From contig CM055101.1 of NCBI GenBank assembly GCA_029204225.1, positions 2,350,528 through 2,414,527 of the forward strand: a stretch of 64,000 bases of DNA, in the 5' to 3' direction. The stretch's first letter is position 1; each line of letters starts with the position of its first letter. The stretch is from Diphasiastrum complanatum. Lineage: Eukaryota; Streptophyta; Lycopodiopsida; Lycopodiales; Lycopodiaceae. The notes beneath the pieces are model-generated. The model ran no database searches, had not been told where the DNA came from, and was given only the letters and a program-made list of their open reading frames with translations. Position numbers and translations under genes: made by a program. This document shows positions 32,421 to 45,825 of the stretch, in pieces.

Positions 32421-34710
32421 CAAGTAAAAGAGGATTTATGAAGATTTGATGGGGTTGATCCAAAACTAAGCCCAAGTTAGCAGGTTTGGAAACTAGCTAA
32501 TTTTGATGTGGCGAGTTGGATAGGATAGGTATACTCAAAATTTATGGACAAAAACTTGTTGTGGACTGCAGGGGTACTTTTCACACGTGCTAGGATGTAC
32601 AGTACCAGTTTTAGAGCCTTATGTTTCAGTTTGCTGCTAAATCTCCCAAATTAGCAAGTTTGTAGAAACTAGCTAATTTTGAGGTAGAGAGTTTGAATTG
32701 ATAGCTAGATTCAATTTTTTTATACCAAAACTTGTTGTAGGTTGTAGGCGTACCTTACACACGTGTGGGGCTGTATTGAACCCGTTTTGGTTGAGAAAAT
32801 TCAAATTGATGCATAATTTGACTCATACACCCAAATTTAGAGATTTTTAGTGCAAATTCAAACTTTTTCTATAGAGATTCTATTCCTATGATTTGTTCTT
32901 GGGTTAGATCATCCAAATAATTTAATTTGAAGCTTGATTCAGGTGCATTAAATGTGTTTCTCTGATTTTTTCAGTACATGTCAAAGTTGAGAGAGAAATT
33001 GCCAAAAATCATAGATTAAGGAGTGATATGCAAGGTGAGAGGATGAAATCCATTGTACCGTTACTCTATATTTGTTCAAGAGTGATAGGGTCAAGTTTAG
33101 AAGCATAAATTTGCTAGAAAACATCCTTGGATCTGTCCTCCAAGTGAAACCTTTGAGAGTTTCTAGTGCATATATAGCATCTATGCAAATCTTTTGTAGA
33201 ATTTGACATAGATTGGCTTCAATTGAGAGTTCTAGAAAAGAGATTGAGATCCAAGTCACATTTTTCAACCCTACTCAATATGTTTGAGTGTTTGTGAGGC
33301 TTGAAAACATTCATTGAGATTTTTATGGAAAATGTGTAGAGAGAGATCCAATTTTCTAAGAGTTCTTTCCTTTGTAGAGGGCAAGATCTAGAAGCTCATT
33401 TTGTGTTGGTATTGGTGAAGAGTTTGTCTTCTCCTAGGTGATCAAATCTTTCTAAGTGGCATTAGCTCTTTGAAGCACAATATCTTAGTGAGAAAGAAGA
33501 ATCACAACTTTTGATTTTGAATTTCATTCCAACTCTTAAGAGGTAGAGTCATTGGTGGAATCCAATAGGGGTGAATGAATTCAATTTATTGAGCAAAAAT
33601 TGACATAGTATGTATGAAACTCAAATTAGTTCTATTCAACTTTCTTTGTGAGAGGGTGAGGGTCAAGTTGTGATCCCATTGGATGTCTAAAACAAGGAGG
33701 AGTCCATATTTGAGTGTTCATGCATGGTTGGGATCTTTGTGAATCTCTATGTGTTTGATTTTTAAAGCTTGGTGAAAAATTCTTGACATAGGTTGTTATC
33801 AAACTATTACAAATCTCAAGAGTGAGATTATTTGGGGATTCCAAAAGGGGTGATTGGATCTTAATTTTATGTGTTTGAATCAAATGTACATGTCAAGTTT
33901 GAGTGATCTAGAGTAGATTCTATGTTTTGTGAAAATTGTTGGTATAGTTTGTTGTCAAGTCATATCAAATTCATTCTAAATCTCAAGAATGAGATTATTT
34001 GGGTTAAGAGTGAGTGCAAAAGAAGTGATTAAATTCTTGAGAACATAGATGATGTTCTTATAAGGTTGAAATTGATTTTAAATCAATTAGAAAGCAAATG
34101 GTTATTTCATCAAATGTATGCTCTTGAGTCATGCAAGAGCAAAAGTGATTTGTTCACTCATAGTTTGAAAATTTGTATTGAGGGAAATCGTAAACTCTTT
34201 ATGAGAGTAAGTGAATCATCTTCTAAAGACACTTATCTCCATAAAGAAGTATTTAGCCTCATTTGATTTGAGATTAGCCTGGTCAACAAGCATGAAGATA
34301 TGATGCAAACACTTTGTTATTATAACATGCATAGTCTTGCCAATTTGGATGAGTCTAATTCTCTAGATCGTGGTAGCATGATGTTAGATCTTTGTGATCC
34401 TAATAAGTCAAGAAGAAATCTTTATTTCCTCATGGAGGAGCATGCACATGAAGGAGGAGCAAGCCTCAAGGTCAAGCATCTACATGAAATTTGGAAGGAA
34501 TCAATTTTGGAGATGCTAGGATGGTGCAAAGCTCTCAAGTTCATCAAAGATGTCAACATCAAAGAAACACTATCATGGATATGGTGATCTCAGATCAACA
34601 TCAAGCTCATTGGCTGATCTTCACACCTTTTGAACTAGCAAAGACCAATTCAGTCCATGGAGTCAAGTTCAAGATCATCATGTTTTTTATCAAGCTAGAT
34701 TTTTGAGGAG
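32421..34710 (+). other. Internal domain of the non-autonomous element, no pol
   Basis: About 2.3 kb with no protease, integrase, RT or RNase H. The first 1.6 kb has no open frame of note. 34066-34266, 34300-34587 and 34491-34706 are short plus-strand frames of unrecognised type; the pair at 34.3-34.7 kb, with HLHEIWKESI, could be remnants of a gag-like frame. A polypurine tract, gaggag, lies at 34705-34710 just before the 3' LTR. Confidence 0.6.
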
Positions 34711-35542
34711 TGTGAAAAATACAAAAATTATGCTTGGTCAAGGCCAAATCTATGTATATAGGATGATTACACATGTGTGGAGCCTGTTCCCATGTGTGAA
34801 ATAAATGTACTTTTTATGTAGTACAATCATTTAGCTTGTACATATAGTTTAAATCAAGTTTATTGGCTAAAAAGGCCAAAATCATGTTTTTTAGACATAT
34901 GCCACATGGCATCAATCTAGAGATTGCATGAAGCCACATCATGAGATTAGGTGTCAAATACCATGTGTAGAGGTCGTCTCACACGTGTGGAATAAGTTGA
35001 GGAAGTCGAATTTGCACTTCTAGAAGAGTTTTTCCTAGTTCTCTACATAGAAGAAAAATGGACCAAAAGTGCTCAAAATAGAAGGTTTTGTCCAAGTGTC
35101 AATTTTGCATGATGAATCATCACATGACAAAGCACCCTCACACATGTGGGATCAGAGGGATGATCAGTACTATGAGCTCCCACTTTTTGTATATATAGAG
35201 TCACATTTGGCCATAATCATAAAGCAACACCAATCTTGGTTTTGGAGGCAATTCTTGTCAATTTCATCATTTGTCTTGATTTTTTTTTATAGTTTTGAGT
35301 TCCTATCATATTGTACTTTGATTTCAGACTAGAGTCCATACTCTGATAGGTTTCACATGTGTGAAACCAGAAAGTACAATTCCCATTCATTTATGATTGT
35401 TCTTGTTAGATTTTCTCATCTAAATTTGATCTAGATTGATCTAAATCTTGTGTAGATTGGTAGATCAGTTGTATCTAACATCCAATCACTCTTGTGGATC
35501 ATTTTAGGATCCATTCTTGGTCCAATTTTGCAAATTTCCACA
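34711..35542 (+). repeat. 3' LTR of the non-autonomous element (832 bp)
   Basis: Starts TGTGAAAAAT after a polypurine tract and ends TTTCCACA. The first bases match those of the LTR of the nested copia at 49032, so the families are related. It contains CACATGTG or CACGTGTG near 34770, 34982, 35140 and 35352. Confidence 0.9.
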
Positions 35543-36480
35543 TTTTTCTCCGCATCCATAGCATCTTACCGAGTGCAATACACCATCGCCTCTAAGTTGA
35601 TAGGCATACACTAGTAATAGATTTCCATTAGGATCTTCCACAAAATAGACTAGCTATTGTGGTCCTCCATTGAGTTCAGTGACATGCACGATGATATAAC
35701 CAAAACTTCCACCTTGCCACTATTTGTTGAAGAAATTCGTGATTGAGGTGGATCAATCTGACATCCATCCTTCTGGTGAACTCCTTGTTGGCTTGATTCT
35801 GCTTGTGACATTTGAACCGCTGGATCTGGTTGTCGGGCTTTCTCCTCCACCTTTGGTCCATGTCGAGGATTTTTTATTGGACATCTTGCACTCTGATGAT
35901 CTCCAAAGCAGTATGTACATTCATACTTTTCAAGAAAATTGACCGTGCGAGCATAAGCTTGAGGACAACCTGAACTTGAAGTGCAAGGTCCTTGGTCTTC
36001 CGCTGCACTTGATCTGTCTGACTTTGCTACACTTAGTTGTCTCCCACAAGTTTCCATTCTTGCTAGATCATCGCTTGTTGTTGACTCTTGTTCCTTTGAT
36101 TCCCCATCTGATGATTCATTAAAGCGATAGAAAAATCCTTCATCTCGTGTGAGATTTCCATCATGGTAGAAGGTGTGCAAGTGATGCATAGGATGCTAAT
36201 TTTACCATACCAGATCTGATCTTTTTGGGCAGTCCAGCATAGTATTTTGCCATGATCTGTTCAGGAATCAGGCTATCTTTCACTAGATGGAAGATCCGAT
36301 AGGTGTAGTCTCAGATGGTTTCATTTGATAACTTCTTTAGTTTAGATATTCATGCAATGGCGGTCTACATAGCTCAGCACTAGAATGTTGCAAAGTAGCC
36401 GGTTGGTGGATTGCTTCAAGATCCGCACAAGGATGTTGGTGTTCCAACTTTTTCTTTTTCTTTTTTTAAGAAGAAGAAGA
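35543..36480 (-). pseudogene. Ty3/gypsy gag C-terminal half (minus strand)
   Basis: The open frame 35650-36189 has a CCHC zinc knuckle, CTYCFGDHQSARC, and a Ser/Gln-rich linker, reaching GKVEVLVISS, where the gag-protease linker would be. Gag-like minus-strand sequence continues to the right, to about 36450, with stops. Downstream protease and pol are missing, because the 3' LTR of the non-autonomous element lies at 35542. Confidence 0.65.
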
Positions 36481-36496
36481 AGAAGAAGAAGAAGAG
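36466..36496. repeat. (AAG)n microsatellite
   Basis: Ten AAG units within the gypsy leader. Confidence 0.9.
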
Positions 36497-36916
36497 AAAA
36501 GAATCGGTAAACGGAGGATCAATATGGATGGAAACAGAACAAAAATGGATTTAACAGATGAGCATGATGAAAGTTACACTGTTAAGAGAAGATGGAAGAT
36601 GGAATGGAGATGGAACAAAAGAGTGATGAATGGATGATATGAATGGTAACAGATGTGGAGGGAACTGAATTTTTTTCGTACTGATCGGCTTGATTTGAGG
36701 TTCATTCACTTAGTTCAATCCAGGGGTGTTGGATCTTGATGGATGTTATGACTGCAACCTAGATTTAACAAGATCTGATCAGTTTCATTTGGCTAATAGT
36801 GTGATTTTAGCCCTTTTTATGGTTTTTTGTGGTTTTTTTAGATTTCTTCAGATCTGAATGTATCTAAGCTTCCCCTTCCTACAATAGCTGTATCTAGACC
36901 ACTGTTGTGTCGTCAA
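36481..36916 (-). other. Gypsy leader region
   Basis: Between the gag relic and the LTR-like sequence to the right. No gene. No clear primer-binding site was found at the expected place near 36900. Confidence 0.4.
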
Positions 36917-37614
<698 letters not shown>

Positions 37615-38537
37615 GTAGTTTTAGTGGTGGGACCCACTAATTTATTATTGCACATGAAATATCCACAACACACATGAGTGCCAATGAAGAGCTCAAACAG
37701 TCAAAAGAGCGCACTCAAGGTGTGCCAAAATCTCATGGCACAAAAACCTCAACTGACCCTAGTGGTGATTCCAGCACCACCCACCTATGATGCTGCACAG
37801 GCTAGTCAGAGCCACGATCAAGGGCAAGCATCGACGAGGTTCGATACACAAGACCAAGGGCAAGATACATGCCTCGATAATACGTAAACGGTCAATCTAA
37901 ACCAAGCATTAGTCTCCTCCTCTCAAAGCTCAAGGTCAACGCCTACCTGGTCCAATATCTCTATGAAAGCTCACGCGACGGCTAGCAGTACCCAGTCTCA
38001 ATCAAAGAGGTCAAAGGCAACGAGTTCGCCTACCTTCCCGCCTTGGCCCTCAACCAGACTTGCACCAGAAGTTGTTTGAGCGCGACTCTACGACCATCAA
38101 GGTGTATTTCACGAGTCCAAGGCAACTACGGGTCAATGCCCACTACGTTCCCTACTCACACAGATCAAACTTGGGCAGAGTGTGGCACCCCAATAGACAA
38201 GATCACAATTGAGACATTGAATTGGCCAAAAATTCATTCCGAGTATGTATGGCAAATGGACGTAGAGCCCAGTTTTCTAAAGAGTATATCAATTGTCCGG
38301 ATTCAACCGTTCATGCGGCTGCATGATATGCCCGGGACTTGGAGTATTTGATGGGTGTCACCTCCAAATGGGACGACTTCCTCCCACCGATCTGTTTTGA
38401 CCCGAACACGGCCCTGGCATCACAAAAAGTTGAAGACCAACTACCAGTGGCCCGAGTGTACTATAGACCGGCACTTCTCGGCGACCCCTAGCAATCACGA
38501 TTCTAAAAGTGCAACTAAACTAGTTAGTGAAACCTAT
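37615..38537 (+). other. Unassigned sequence upstream of a gypsy PBS
   Basis: Plus-strand open frames at 37678-37887, 38043-38351 and 38355-38612 have no recognised family. GC content is higher than in the neighbours. The last ~40 bp (ctaaactagttagtgaaacc) match the pre-PBS leader of the complex at 26.84 kb, so the right end is gypsy leader. Confidence 0.35.
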
Positions 38538-38554
38538 CCCCTGCAACGGTGCCA
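38538..38554 (-). promoter_or_regulatory. Degenerate gypsy primer-binding site
   Basis: The minus strand reads TGGCACCGTTGCAGGGG, two changes in the core from the site at 26863-26880. It sits one base from the LTR border. Confidence 0.7.
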
Positions 38555-38555
38555 T

Positions 38556-39273
38556 TGTAGGGTGTGTAGTTCAGTTGGTGAGCAGCCCTTCCGCCTGTTG
38601 AAAGAGGGTTAGAACACTAGATAGGTGCCTAACTATATCAAGTTGCTAGATTTAGGTGTATTCTACTCTTTTCCCTACTCTACTCCATTTTAGCACTACT
38701 TTCACTAACTCTAATCCACTTAACACTACTTTCCGTAACTCTAACCACATGCATTCATCTTGATAGAGGGTAAATAGCGGAAGAGAGGCAGAGAGAGTGA
38801 TAGAGACGAGGATAGAGGTGGAGAGTTGAGATGGAGGTTGGCTCAAATGCTCAATGTCATTGTTTATGGAAAAATCTTAATTAGCACAAAGCAAAAACAT
38901 GGAAATTAGAAACAACAAGCAAAATATAACAAGAGCATAAGCAAGATTGATTAGCAAATGAAGATGTTTGAGCTCTCAAAATAGTAGTCTCCTCCTCTCT
39001 ATTAAGCATGAAAATATGATACAAATGGTGTCGTTTTATGGATGGGGAAGACCCTTGCCCCTTTCTCCTATTGGCAATTCCAAGGAAGGTGGGATTGAAA
39101 TCCACACCTTCATAAAAAAACACAAACTAATTAATGGTGGAGAGAGAAACACACTTCACCTAGAAAATCTCTAGCCTACCAATGCACATTTTGGCCTCAT
39201 TCCAAAGCTAAGTTATGAATAAGACTTATAAAAGGTATCCTATGTTTTTTTGGCATGAGTGCATCCCACAACA
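38556..39273 (-). repeat. Gypsy LTR, related to the 14.5/26.9-kb pair
   Basis: Starts TGTAGGG and keeps the order of shared blocks: ccgcctgt, gggttaga, ataggtgcctaactat, a GA-rich part, tacaaatggtgtc and cccttgcccct. Its end near cccacaaca is approximate. By PBS position it is the 5' LTR of a minus-strand element. Confidence 0.68.
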
Positions 39274-40617
39274 TGGCGACAATACAATTTACAGGTGGTA
39301 GGAGCAAACTAGCTTGCGTAAATTTAACCCTACAACTCTATTATTAAGCTACCTTCATCTTCCTGATGCAAACCTTTGTAGAACATATGCAAAATTGCTA
39401 CACGTATTGATCTATTGCATCCTCGTTGTACAATACAACATGTTGTTTGATATGGTATTTTCAACTACGATATTTTTGTTGTCAGATATCTTTTCCAACT
39501 ATTGGCATTTTCCATCATGATGCCCCACAACCTTATGAGAATATAGTAGCCTTGATTTTACCAGATTTGACACGCTAAAATTCATGTCATAGACGTGAGC
39601 ATGGCCTTTATGAGATTTTCTCTGGTTGTTGAAATACTAACACAGAAACTCAAAGATTCCAAAGCTAAAAGCATGACAAGGGAGATACCAAAATTAACAA
39701 TACCTGTTCTTGATCATTTGCTAATCGAGAATGAGAAAAAGAGAGAGCACCAAGTTGACGTATATGTTGTTGTGGACACTATCGAAAACTATTTTGGTAT
39801 GCTTTCCGTCTGCAAACAAGGGTGTTGTTGGCATTTGTGATGTTGAAAAGCCTTCGTCATAGTCACGATTGCATTTTCTTGAATCAGGAATATAAAACAT
39901 GAGCGCTAACAGAAAGCCGTTTTCAACCGTTTCCGTTATGCATGTGTGACGACCTTCCAGTGAAGGAGTTGTGAGAGAATCCAAATAATGTCAGGAACAA
40001 ACAAAAACAACAACCATTAAAGTCGCATTGAGTAGATATAGAAAAACGCAAGCGAAGAAAAAAATAACAACAACAAATATGCTTAAAAAAAAGGAACAAA
40101 TGGATGGTCGTTCCAAAGGAATTAGAGAGAAGAGAAACGTAAAACAAATTGCTACTTACGAAAAACAATGATCCAAATAAGAGAATTATAGTAAATCATG
40201 CGATTGGCGGATGATGTGAATGGCCGTAAAAGCATCATGATCACCAAAGATGATCAAAGACATCATATGCAATAGGCTCAAATTAATTATTCCAAACAGA
40301 CTGAAAGATGCTCAAATTAAATATTCCAAACAAACTGAAAGATGAAAGTACTTGAATGCAACCTAAAGAATCTTCCATGAAATATGAAAGATGTGCTTTT
40401 GCTTACGATCATGCAAACCATAATAACTTTAACTTTTGCTTTTGGCTCATGCAATGTAAATTGCATGATTTCATACTAATTTTAAAATGATAGCAATGCA
40501 TGTTACCTTGGCCCTCAACTAAAGTTTTAGCCTTAAAAATTAAGATCACTATCTCATAGTATCCTTTATGATTAATTTTTTATCAATCTCCATTGACCTA
40601 CTTCAACACATAGTATT
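39274..40617. other. No recognised gene
   Basis: AT-rich. The plus-strand frame 39595-39840 (MSMAFMRFSLVVEILTQ...) has no recognised family and no supporting splice sites. A short duplication, ctcaaattaa followed by tattccaaacaRactgaaaga, occurs near 40277 and 40313. Confidence 0.35.
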
Positions 40618-40871
40618 AAAAGTATAAAAATGGGTGACACCAAGTTAATTAATGGACCAAGATAAATGATAAGGAGGATAGGACTAACAGCATTAAAGGA
40701 AGGGATGGGATGAGATGAGAGATGATGTGAAAGGATTAACGGGATGGGATGCGAGATCGTTGATGAAAGGGAGGGAGGAGAGCTCGGAGCAGCACTGCTG
40801 CCATCTCCAAATATTATATTTGATGTGCGAGCAAGCTTAAGGAGAGCAGCAACAGCAACAAACAGCACGCC

Positions 40872-43752
40872 ATGGCAAGGACGACAACAAGAACAACGTT
40901 CACAGGACGAGGCGGAGGAGGAGGAGGAGAAGTAGGCCTTTGTTTCAACCCCAACGACGATCGTCGTCATGGCAGTCTCTTCTTATTCCTCTCTGCTGAT
41001 CGTTCTTCTCCTCCTCCTCGATCTCTACTCCTTTTTCGCCTCATCGTCATCATCAGACCCACAAACTCATCTTCTTCTGCTTCGCTCACTTGCACTACTG
41101 CTGCTCTTCTTCCTCCTTCTAGAGGTCGTCCTCGGATGGACGTCACCAGAAAGCAGGCACCGTGGATCACCAACAATCGGTTCAATCCTCATTGGGTTCG
41201 TGCCAGGCTACCTGACATGCTACAATTTCAACAACGGAAGCCATCCGCTTTTTTAACACCTGGGGGCTCGGGTATGCTTATTATTTCTGTCATACTCTTT
41301 TTAACTCGCCAGTACTCCGTGGCTGGCTGAGGGGGAGATGAATTTGCAGAGATGCTTAAATCCACATCGACAATCCTTAATCATGTTTCTGATTCATTCT
41401 GGTTTACCCTTGGGACATGCAGGCAGACTAGTTCGAATGGAGCAGCTCTGGCAGGAATTTTTCTCAGATCCATCGCAGTGGTGGGACAATAGATTGACTA
41501 AGGTGCGCCTCATTTCAGGCTGCACTTGCTTTGGCTAATCACCTCTCACTTGAATTTTATTGTTGCTATGATATTATGGGTATGAAGCCAACTGGTTAGT
41601 GTAATCGTTTTCCTTAAGTTGACTGTGATCTGTATAATGTTATGCAGAAAAGTCCAAAGCACCCCGACTTTAAACATAAGAGGACGCTTGAGGGCCTATG
41701 GGTTGATGGTTGGCTGAATCCCCCCTGGGTAAAAGAAAAGATGGCTTCTATGACATTGGGTCATACACAATCTGGTGATGGATTGAGATCGCGGTATGGT
41801 TTTAATCTCAAGTGTGCGGGTGTAGATTACCTCATGCCCTCCTTTTTCTTGCTCTTTCAAAATTGACACTTGTTCATATTTCTTTATCATCATCATATGA
41901 ATCATGCAGGGTGCCCGACTCCTTTTGCAATGGTGATAAGCTGAGCAAACTCTGTGAGGAGGGACGCTTGAAAGAGGCCCTACATATGTTGAAGCTTATG
42001 GTCCAGCAAACTACTAAACCTCCAATTCACTCCTATGTTTGCCTTTTGAAGGGGTGTTCCAGAAGGAAGGCCCTGGCGGAGGGCAAGCAAGTGCATGCCC
42101 TTATAGTCCAAAGTGTACTTGATTCAAATATTTTCTTAGCAAACACCCTTGTTCACATGTACTCCAAATGCGGTAGTCTGCTGCATGCACACAAAGTATT
42201 CAGCAACATGCCTCAACACAATGTGTATTCGTGGACTGCCATCATCTCAGCATATGCTGATAGTGGAGAAGTTGAGGAGGCTATTAATTTATTTCAGAAA
42301 ATGCAAGAGACAGGCTTAGCACCAGACAAGGTTCTGTTCGTTGTTGTCCTAAAAGCATGCGCCAGCCTAGCAGGCCTGGAACAGGGCAGACAGCTCCACT
42401 CCGAGATCATAAAAAGAGGCTTTCAGTCGGATGTGGTTGTGGGAAGCACCCTTGTTAACATGTATGCAAAATGCGGGTGCACAGAGGACGCCCGTGAGCT
42501 GTTCGACAACATGACTGAACGAGATGTGGTTTCATGGAATGCTATGATTGCGGGATATGCACAGAATGGTCTTGGCAAGGAGGCCCTTGTTCTGTATGAG
42601 CAAATGAAACAGGAAGGCATGCAGCCAGACAATGTCACGTTCGTTCTTCTCCTAAAAGCTTGTGCCAGCCTAGCGGCCCTGGAACAGGGTAAACAGCTCC
42701 ACTCCGAGATCGTAAAAAGAGGCTTTCAGTCGGATGTGGTTGTACGCAACACCCTTGTTGACATGTATGCAAAATGCGGGTGCACAGAGGACGCCCGTGA
42801 GCTGTTAGACAACATGAGTGAACGAGATGTGGTTTCATGGACTGCAATGATTGCGGGATATGCACAGAATGGGCTTGCCCAAGAGGCCCTTGCTCTGTTT
42901 GAGCAAATGCAGAGGGAAGGCACGAAACCTGACGAGGTCACATATATTAGTATTCTCTCTGCATGTGCCCATTCTGGCCTATTAGATCAAGGTCGTTATG
43001 TCTTTGATTCCATGTGTAGAAATCATGGTGTCACACCAACCAGGGAACACTATGCATGTATGGTTGATCTTCTAGGGCGTGCAGGGTGCTTGGCCGATGC
43101 TGAGCTCTTTATTAACAAAATGCCAATTCAGCCTGATAGTGTGGTTTGGATGACTTTGCTTGGAGCTGCTAGAAACCATGGCCATGTGGAGATAGGAAGA
43201 CGTGCCTTTGATCATGTCGTGAAGTTGGAACCAAAAAATGCCTCACCTTATGTGCTGCTATCAAACATCTATGCAGCTGCTGGTAGGAAGGATGAGTTAG
43301 CAAAGATCAGAAATGAAATGAAGGAGGCAGGTGTGAAAAAAATGCCTGGGTGCAGCTGGATCGAAGTTGATAACCAGCTGCATGCCTTTGTTGTAGGTGA
43401 TGCAACTCATCCACAAAGCAAGGAGATTCAGGCTGAACTGGATAGATTGGTGGGGTTGATGAAGAAGGCAGGGTATAAACCTAATTTAAGCTTTCTGCTG
43501 GATGATGTGGAGGAGGAGGAGGAGGAGAATGCTTTGTGTGGACATAGTGAGAAGCAGGCCATTGCTTTTGGGCTCATCAACACGCCTTTTGGGACACCTA
43601 TTCGAATCAAAAAGAATCTTCGGGTCTGCGGTGTCTGTCACAACGCCACAAAGATCATCTCAAAAATTGTTGGGCGTGACATCAGTGTGATGGATGCAAA
43701 CAGATACCACCATTTTAAGGATGGCTTCTGTTCCTGTGGAGATTATTGGTGA
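40872..43752 (+). CDS. PPR-DYW RNA-editing factor with N-terminal PDF-like motif (short copy)
   Basis: Second copy, predicted organellar C-to-U RNA-editing factor. Exons 40872-41271, 41423-41502, 41648-41793 and 41910-43752 join in frame (phases 1, 0 and 2; introns of 151, 145 and 116 bp, all GT-AG), giving 822 residues. Domains match the long copy: targeting-like N-terminus, the PDF-like segment across exons 2 and 3, PPR units, E domains, PGCSWIE, then DYW with HSEK and CGDYW. One 101-residue S-P-L triplet present at 4039-7222 is absent. Exons 1-3, the introns and the start of exon 4 look identical to the other copy; the last ~270 residues differ at about 14 positions. One change, CGDCH to CGVCH, is between the two zinc-ligand cysteines, which are kept. 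An ATG at 41812 lies in intron 3 and is not the start. Confidence 0.9.
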
Positions 43753-44137
43753 TAGAGAAGTTGAAAAAAGCTTATTTGGACAGGCAGAAGGCTTGATTTG
43801 GGAGTTTTTTGGCATGCTTGGTTGTCACACTTGTAACTGATGGTCAAGGTTGATCACTCATGAGTGTATTCTTATTGGTCATTTGAAGACAATAAAAGTC
43901 TTTGACCCCCATTTTCTCTCCATTTTTGCTTTTGAGGTTTTTTGTTGATGTTGCAATGGACCATCTTTATTGTAAAGACTAACTTTCATTGATTCGTGAT
44001 TTACTTTGTCACACTACTTTCCCTACCCAACAATTTATTTTTAGCCCTTCGTTTGCGAAATAGTATACCTTGTTTTCAAAGTGAGTCATAAATTATTTAG
44101 CTTTCCAAATCTTTAATGTGTGCTCAATGACATCTAA

Positions 44138-44140
<3 letters not shown>
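43753..44140 (+). other. 3' flank of the short PPR copy
   Basis: Homologous to the left-arm flank at 3642-4038 but clearly more diverged than the promoter side, with several indels. AATAAA-like strings occur near 43889. Confidence 0.55.
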
Positions 44141-44203
<63 letters not shown>

Positions 44204-44212
44204 ACACCCACC
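44141..44212. repeat. Compound microsatellite (CT)n(CA)n at the inverted-repeat border
   Basis: Counterpart of 3569-3641 in mirrored order. Sequence beyond 44212 has no match beyond the left border. Confidence 0.95.
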
Positions 44213-44553
44213 CACGGGGTGTGTAGAGCCCGGGCTGGCACGAACTTGGGCTTTGGCCCAGCCCAGTGAAAAATGTGGCATCACTCTCCCTAGCGTGTCG
44301 AGTGAATAGGTGCCCGGGAAAAATCTGTACCATTGGCGTCGCTGTCCCATGAGCACCGGCGAGACGGGCCTCAATTTTCTGCCTGCACTGGCAAAAAGGC
44401 GTGTGGCTATCAACACACTGGGGCCAAATAGCTGCGTGCTTCTAAGATGCGATCCACACACAGACATCTTTGAAATGTGTATTTGATTTTAAAATGATAC
44501 TTAGAAATAAGTTTGATTTCCAAATCTGTTGTATGCTTAACATCGAACAGATC

Positions 44554-44555
<2 letters not shown>

Positions 44556-44598
<43 letters not shown>
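44556..44598. repeat. (CA)n microsatellite
   Basis: About 43 bp of uninterrupted CA. Confidence 0.95.
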
Positions 44599-44599
<1 letters not shown>

Positions 44600-45825
44600 C
44601 GACTAACTATTGTTTTTAACGCGTTTCGCATTTTTTTTTTCCTACACATGGATTAATGTTGTTATGAGTTTCAGGTAAATGCTAGATAGATACTATTGTT
44701 TTGTACTTGACATAGTATGCAGTTTGTCATGCACTTCGTGCTATATTTACATCACTATCTTGGACGGTATCCGTAGACTTCAGACTTGACGATGTATAAA
44801 TTTCTTTTTGATTGGAATTACTAGTAAAATTTGAATTATTTTTCACTATTTCCTTTTTGTTGGTTAAAATTTTCTTAAAACAAATACAAGCACTTACTTC
44901 TCGATCGTTAATTTTGGAACTATATGCCGTGTTTTAATTTTTGCTCTATAGTACTTTTTTGGTACTTTATTGTTGTATTCTCTCTGTGTCGTTGCGTTGA
45001 GTCTTTTATGGTTGTGTCTGGGCTCAAATATTTCAGCTTCTTTTGACAGCTTTTTTTAGTTTGTTTTTGGATCCTAGTACTTTTTCTGCCCCTTGGTTCT
45101 ACACATGTTGCAATTCAATCTACCTCAGTACTATCAGTTTTGATTGAATGTGTAAAGGTACGTTATGCCATATGAAAAATTTCATTTTTTCTGTTTCTTA
45201 TGGAATCAATTTTACAAGATAAATGAACTTAAACAATTGCTCTTGTGCAGGTAAGAGCAAGACAGGAGGAGCATATAGAATGCAAAGACATAGGAACATC
45301 CATCGAAATTGAAGATCCATAGAATTTGAACAATGTAATTTTGTATTATGTCATATAATTTTTTGTATACATCATGTTTGATAATATATGAACCACTCAA
45401 CTTGAGTATCATTGTTCAAGTTGAGGGTCTTTCTTTTCTATGATCTCTAAATCCATTTCTCCAGTTAGAAGTAACTTTGGTGGAGAACACTCTGTAATTG
45501 ATAACAAGTCTTATTGTCTCATGTCGGAAGTGCATTATTTCCATTGGGGAGATCTGCGGACATTTGAATTGCAAAAAACAAAAACACAAGTACATGTTAT
45601 TAATCAAGAATAAGTTATTGAGAATTATGAATATCTGATTGTGATTGTGAATTTATAGATTACCTCTAGCAGATTCGGAAGCTTATCTTGTAGTGCAAGC
45701 CAATTAAAAAATATATTTGGCTTTGTATACCGTATACCACCCACAGCTAACAGAGTCAAGCTGCTGGGAGGATTGCAATGCTCAAATATATACGAAGATT
45801 AGTAAACAAAATTTTAACTTAATGA

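Larger units (their letters stand above)
31723..35542 (+). mobile_element. Non-autonomous (LARD-like) copia-type LTR retrotransposon
   Basis: Two LTRs, a PBS and a polypurine tract in correct order around a 2.3-kb domain without pol: the layout of a large retrotransposon derivative that would depend on enzymes from a related copia. The left LTR is truncated at the inversion breakpoint near 31720, so no target-site duplication can be tested. Confidence 0.8.
40618..44212 (+). repeat. Right arm of the inverted duplication
   Basis: Reverse complement of 3569-7480. It includes the full second PPR gene and ends at the (CT)n(CA)n microsatellite. Confidence 0.93.

Noticed and set aside
40969-41256. 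Leucine-rich membrane-like frame overlapping PPR exon 1
   Set aside because: It is a shifted-frame reading of exon 1, has no splice continuity with exon 2, and is present identically in both arms only because the DNA is identical.
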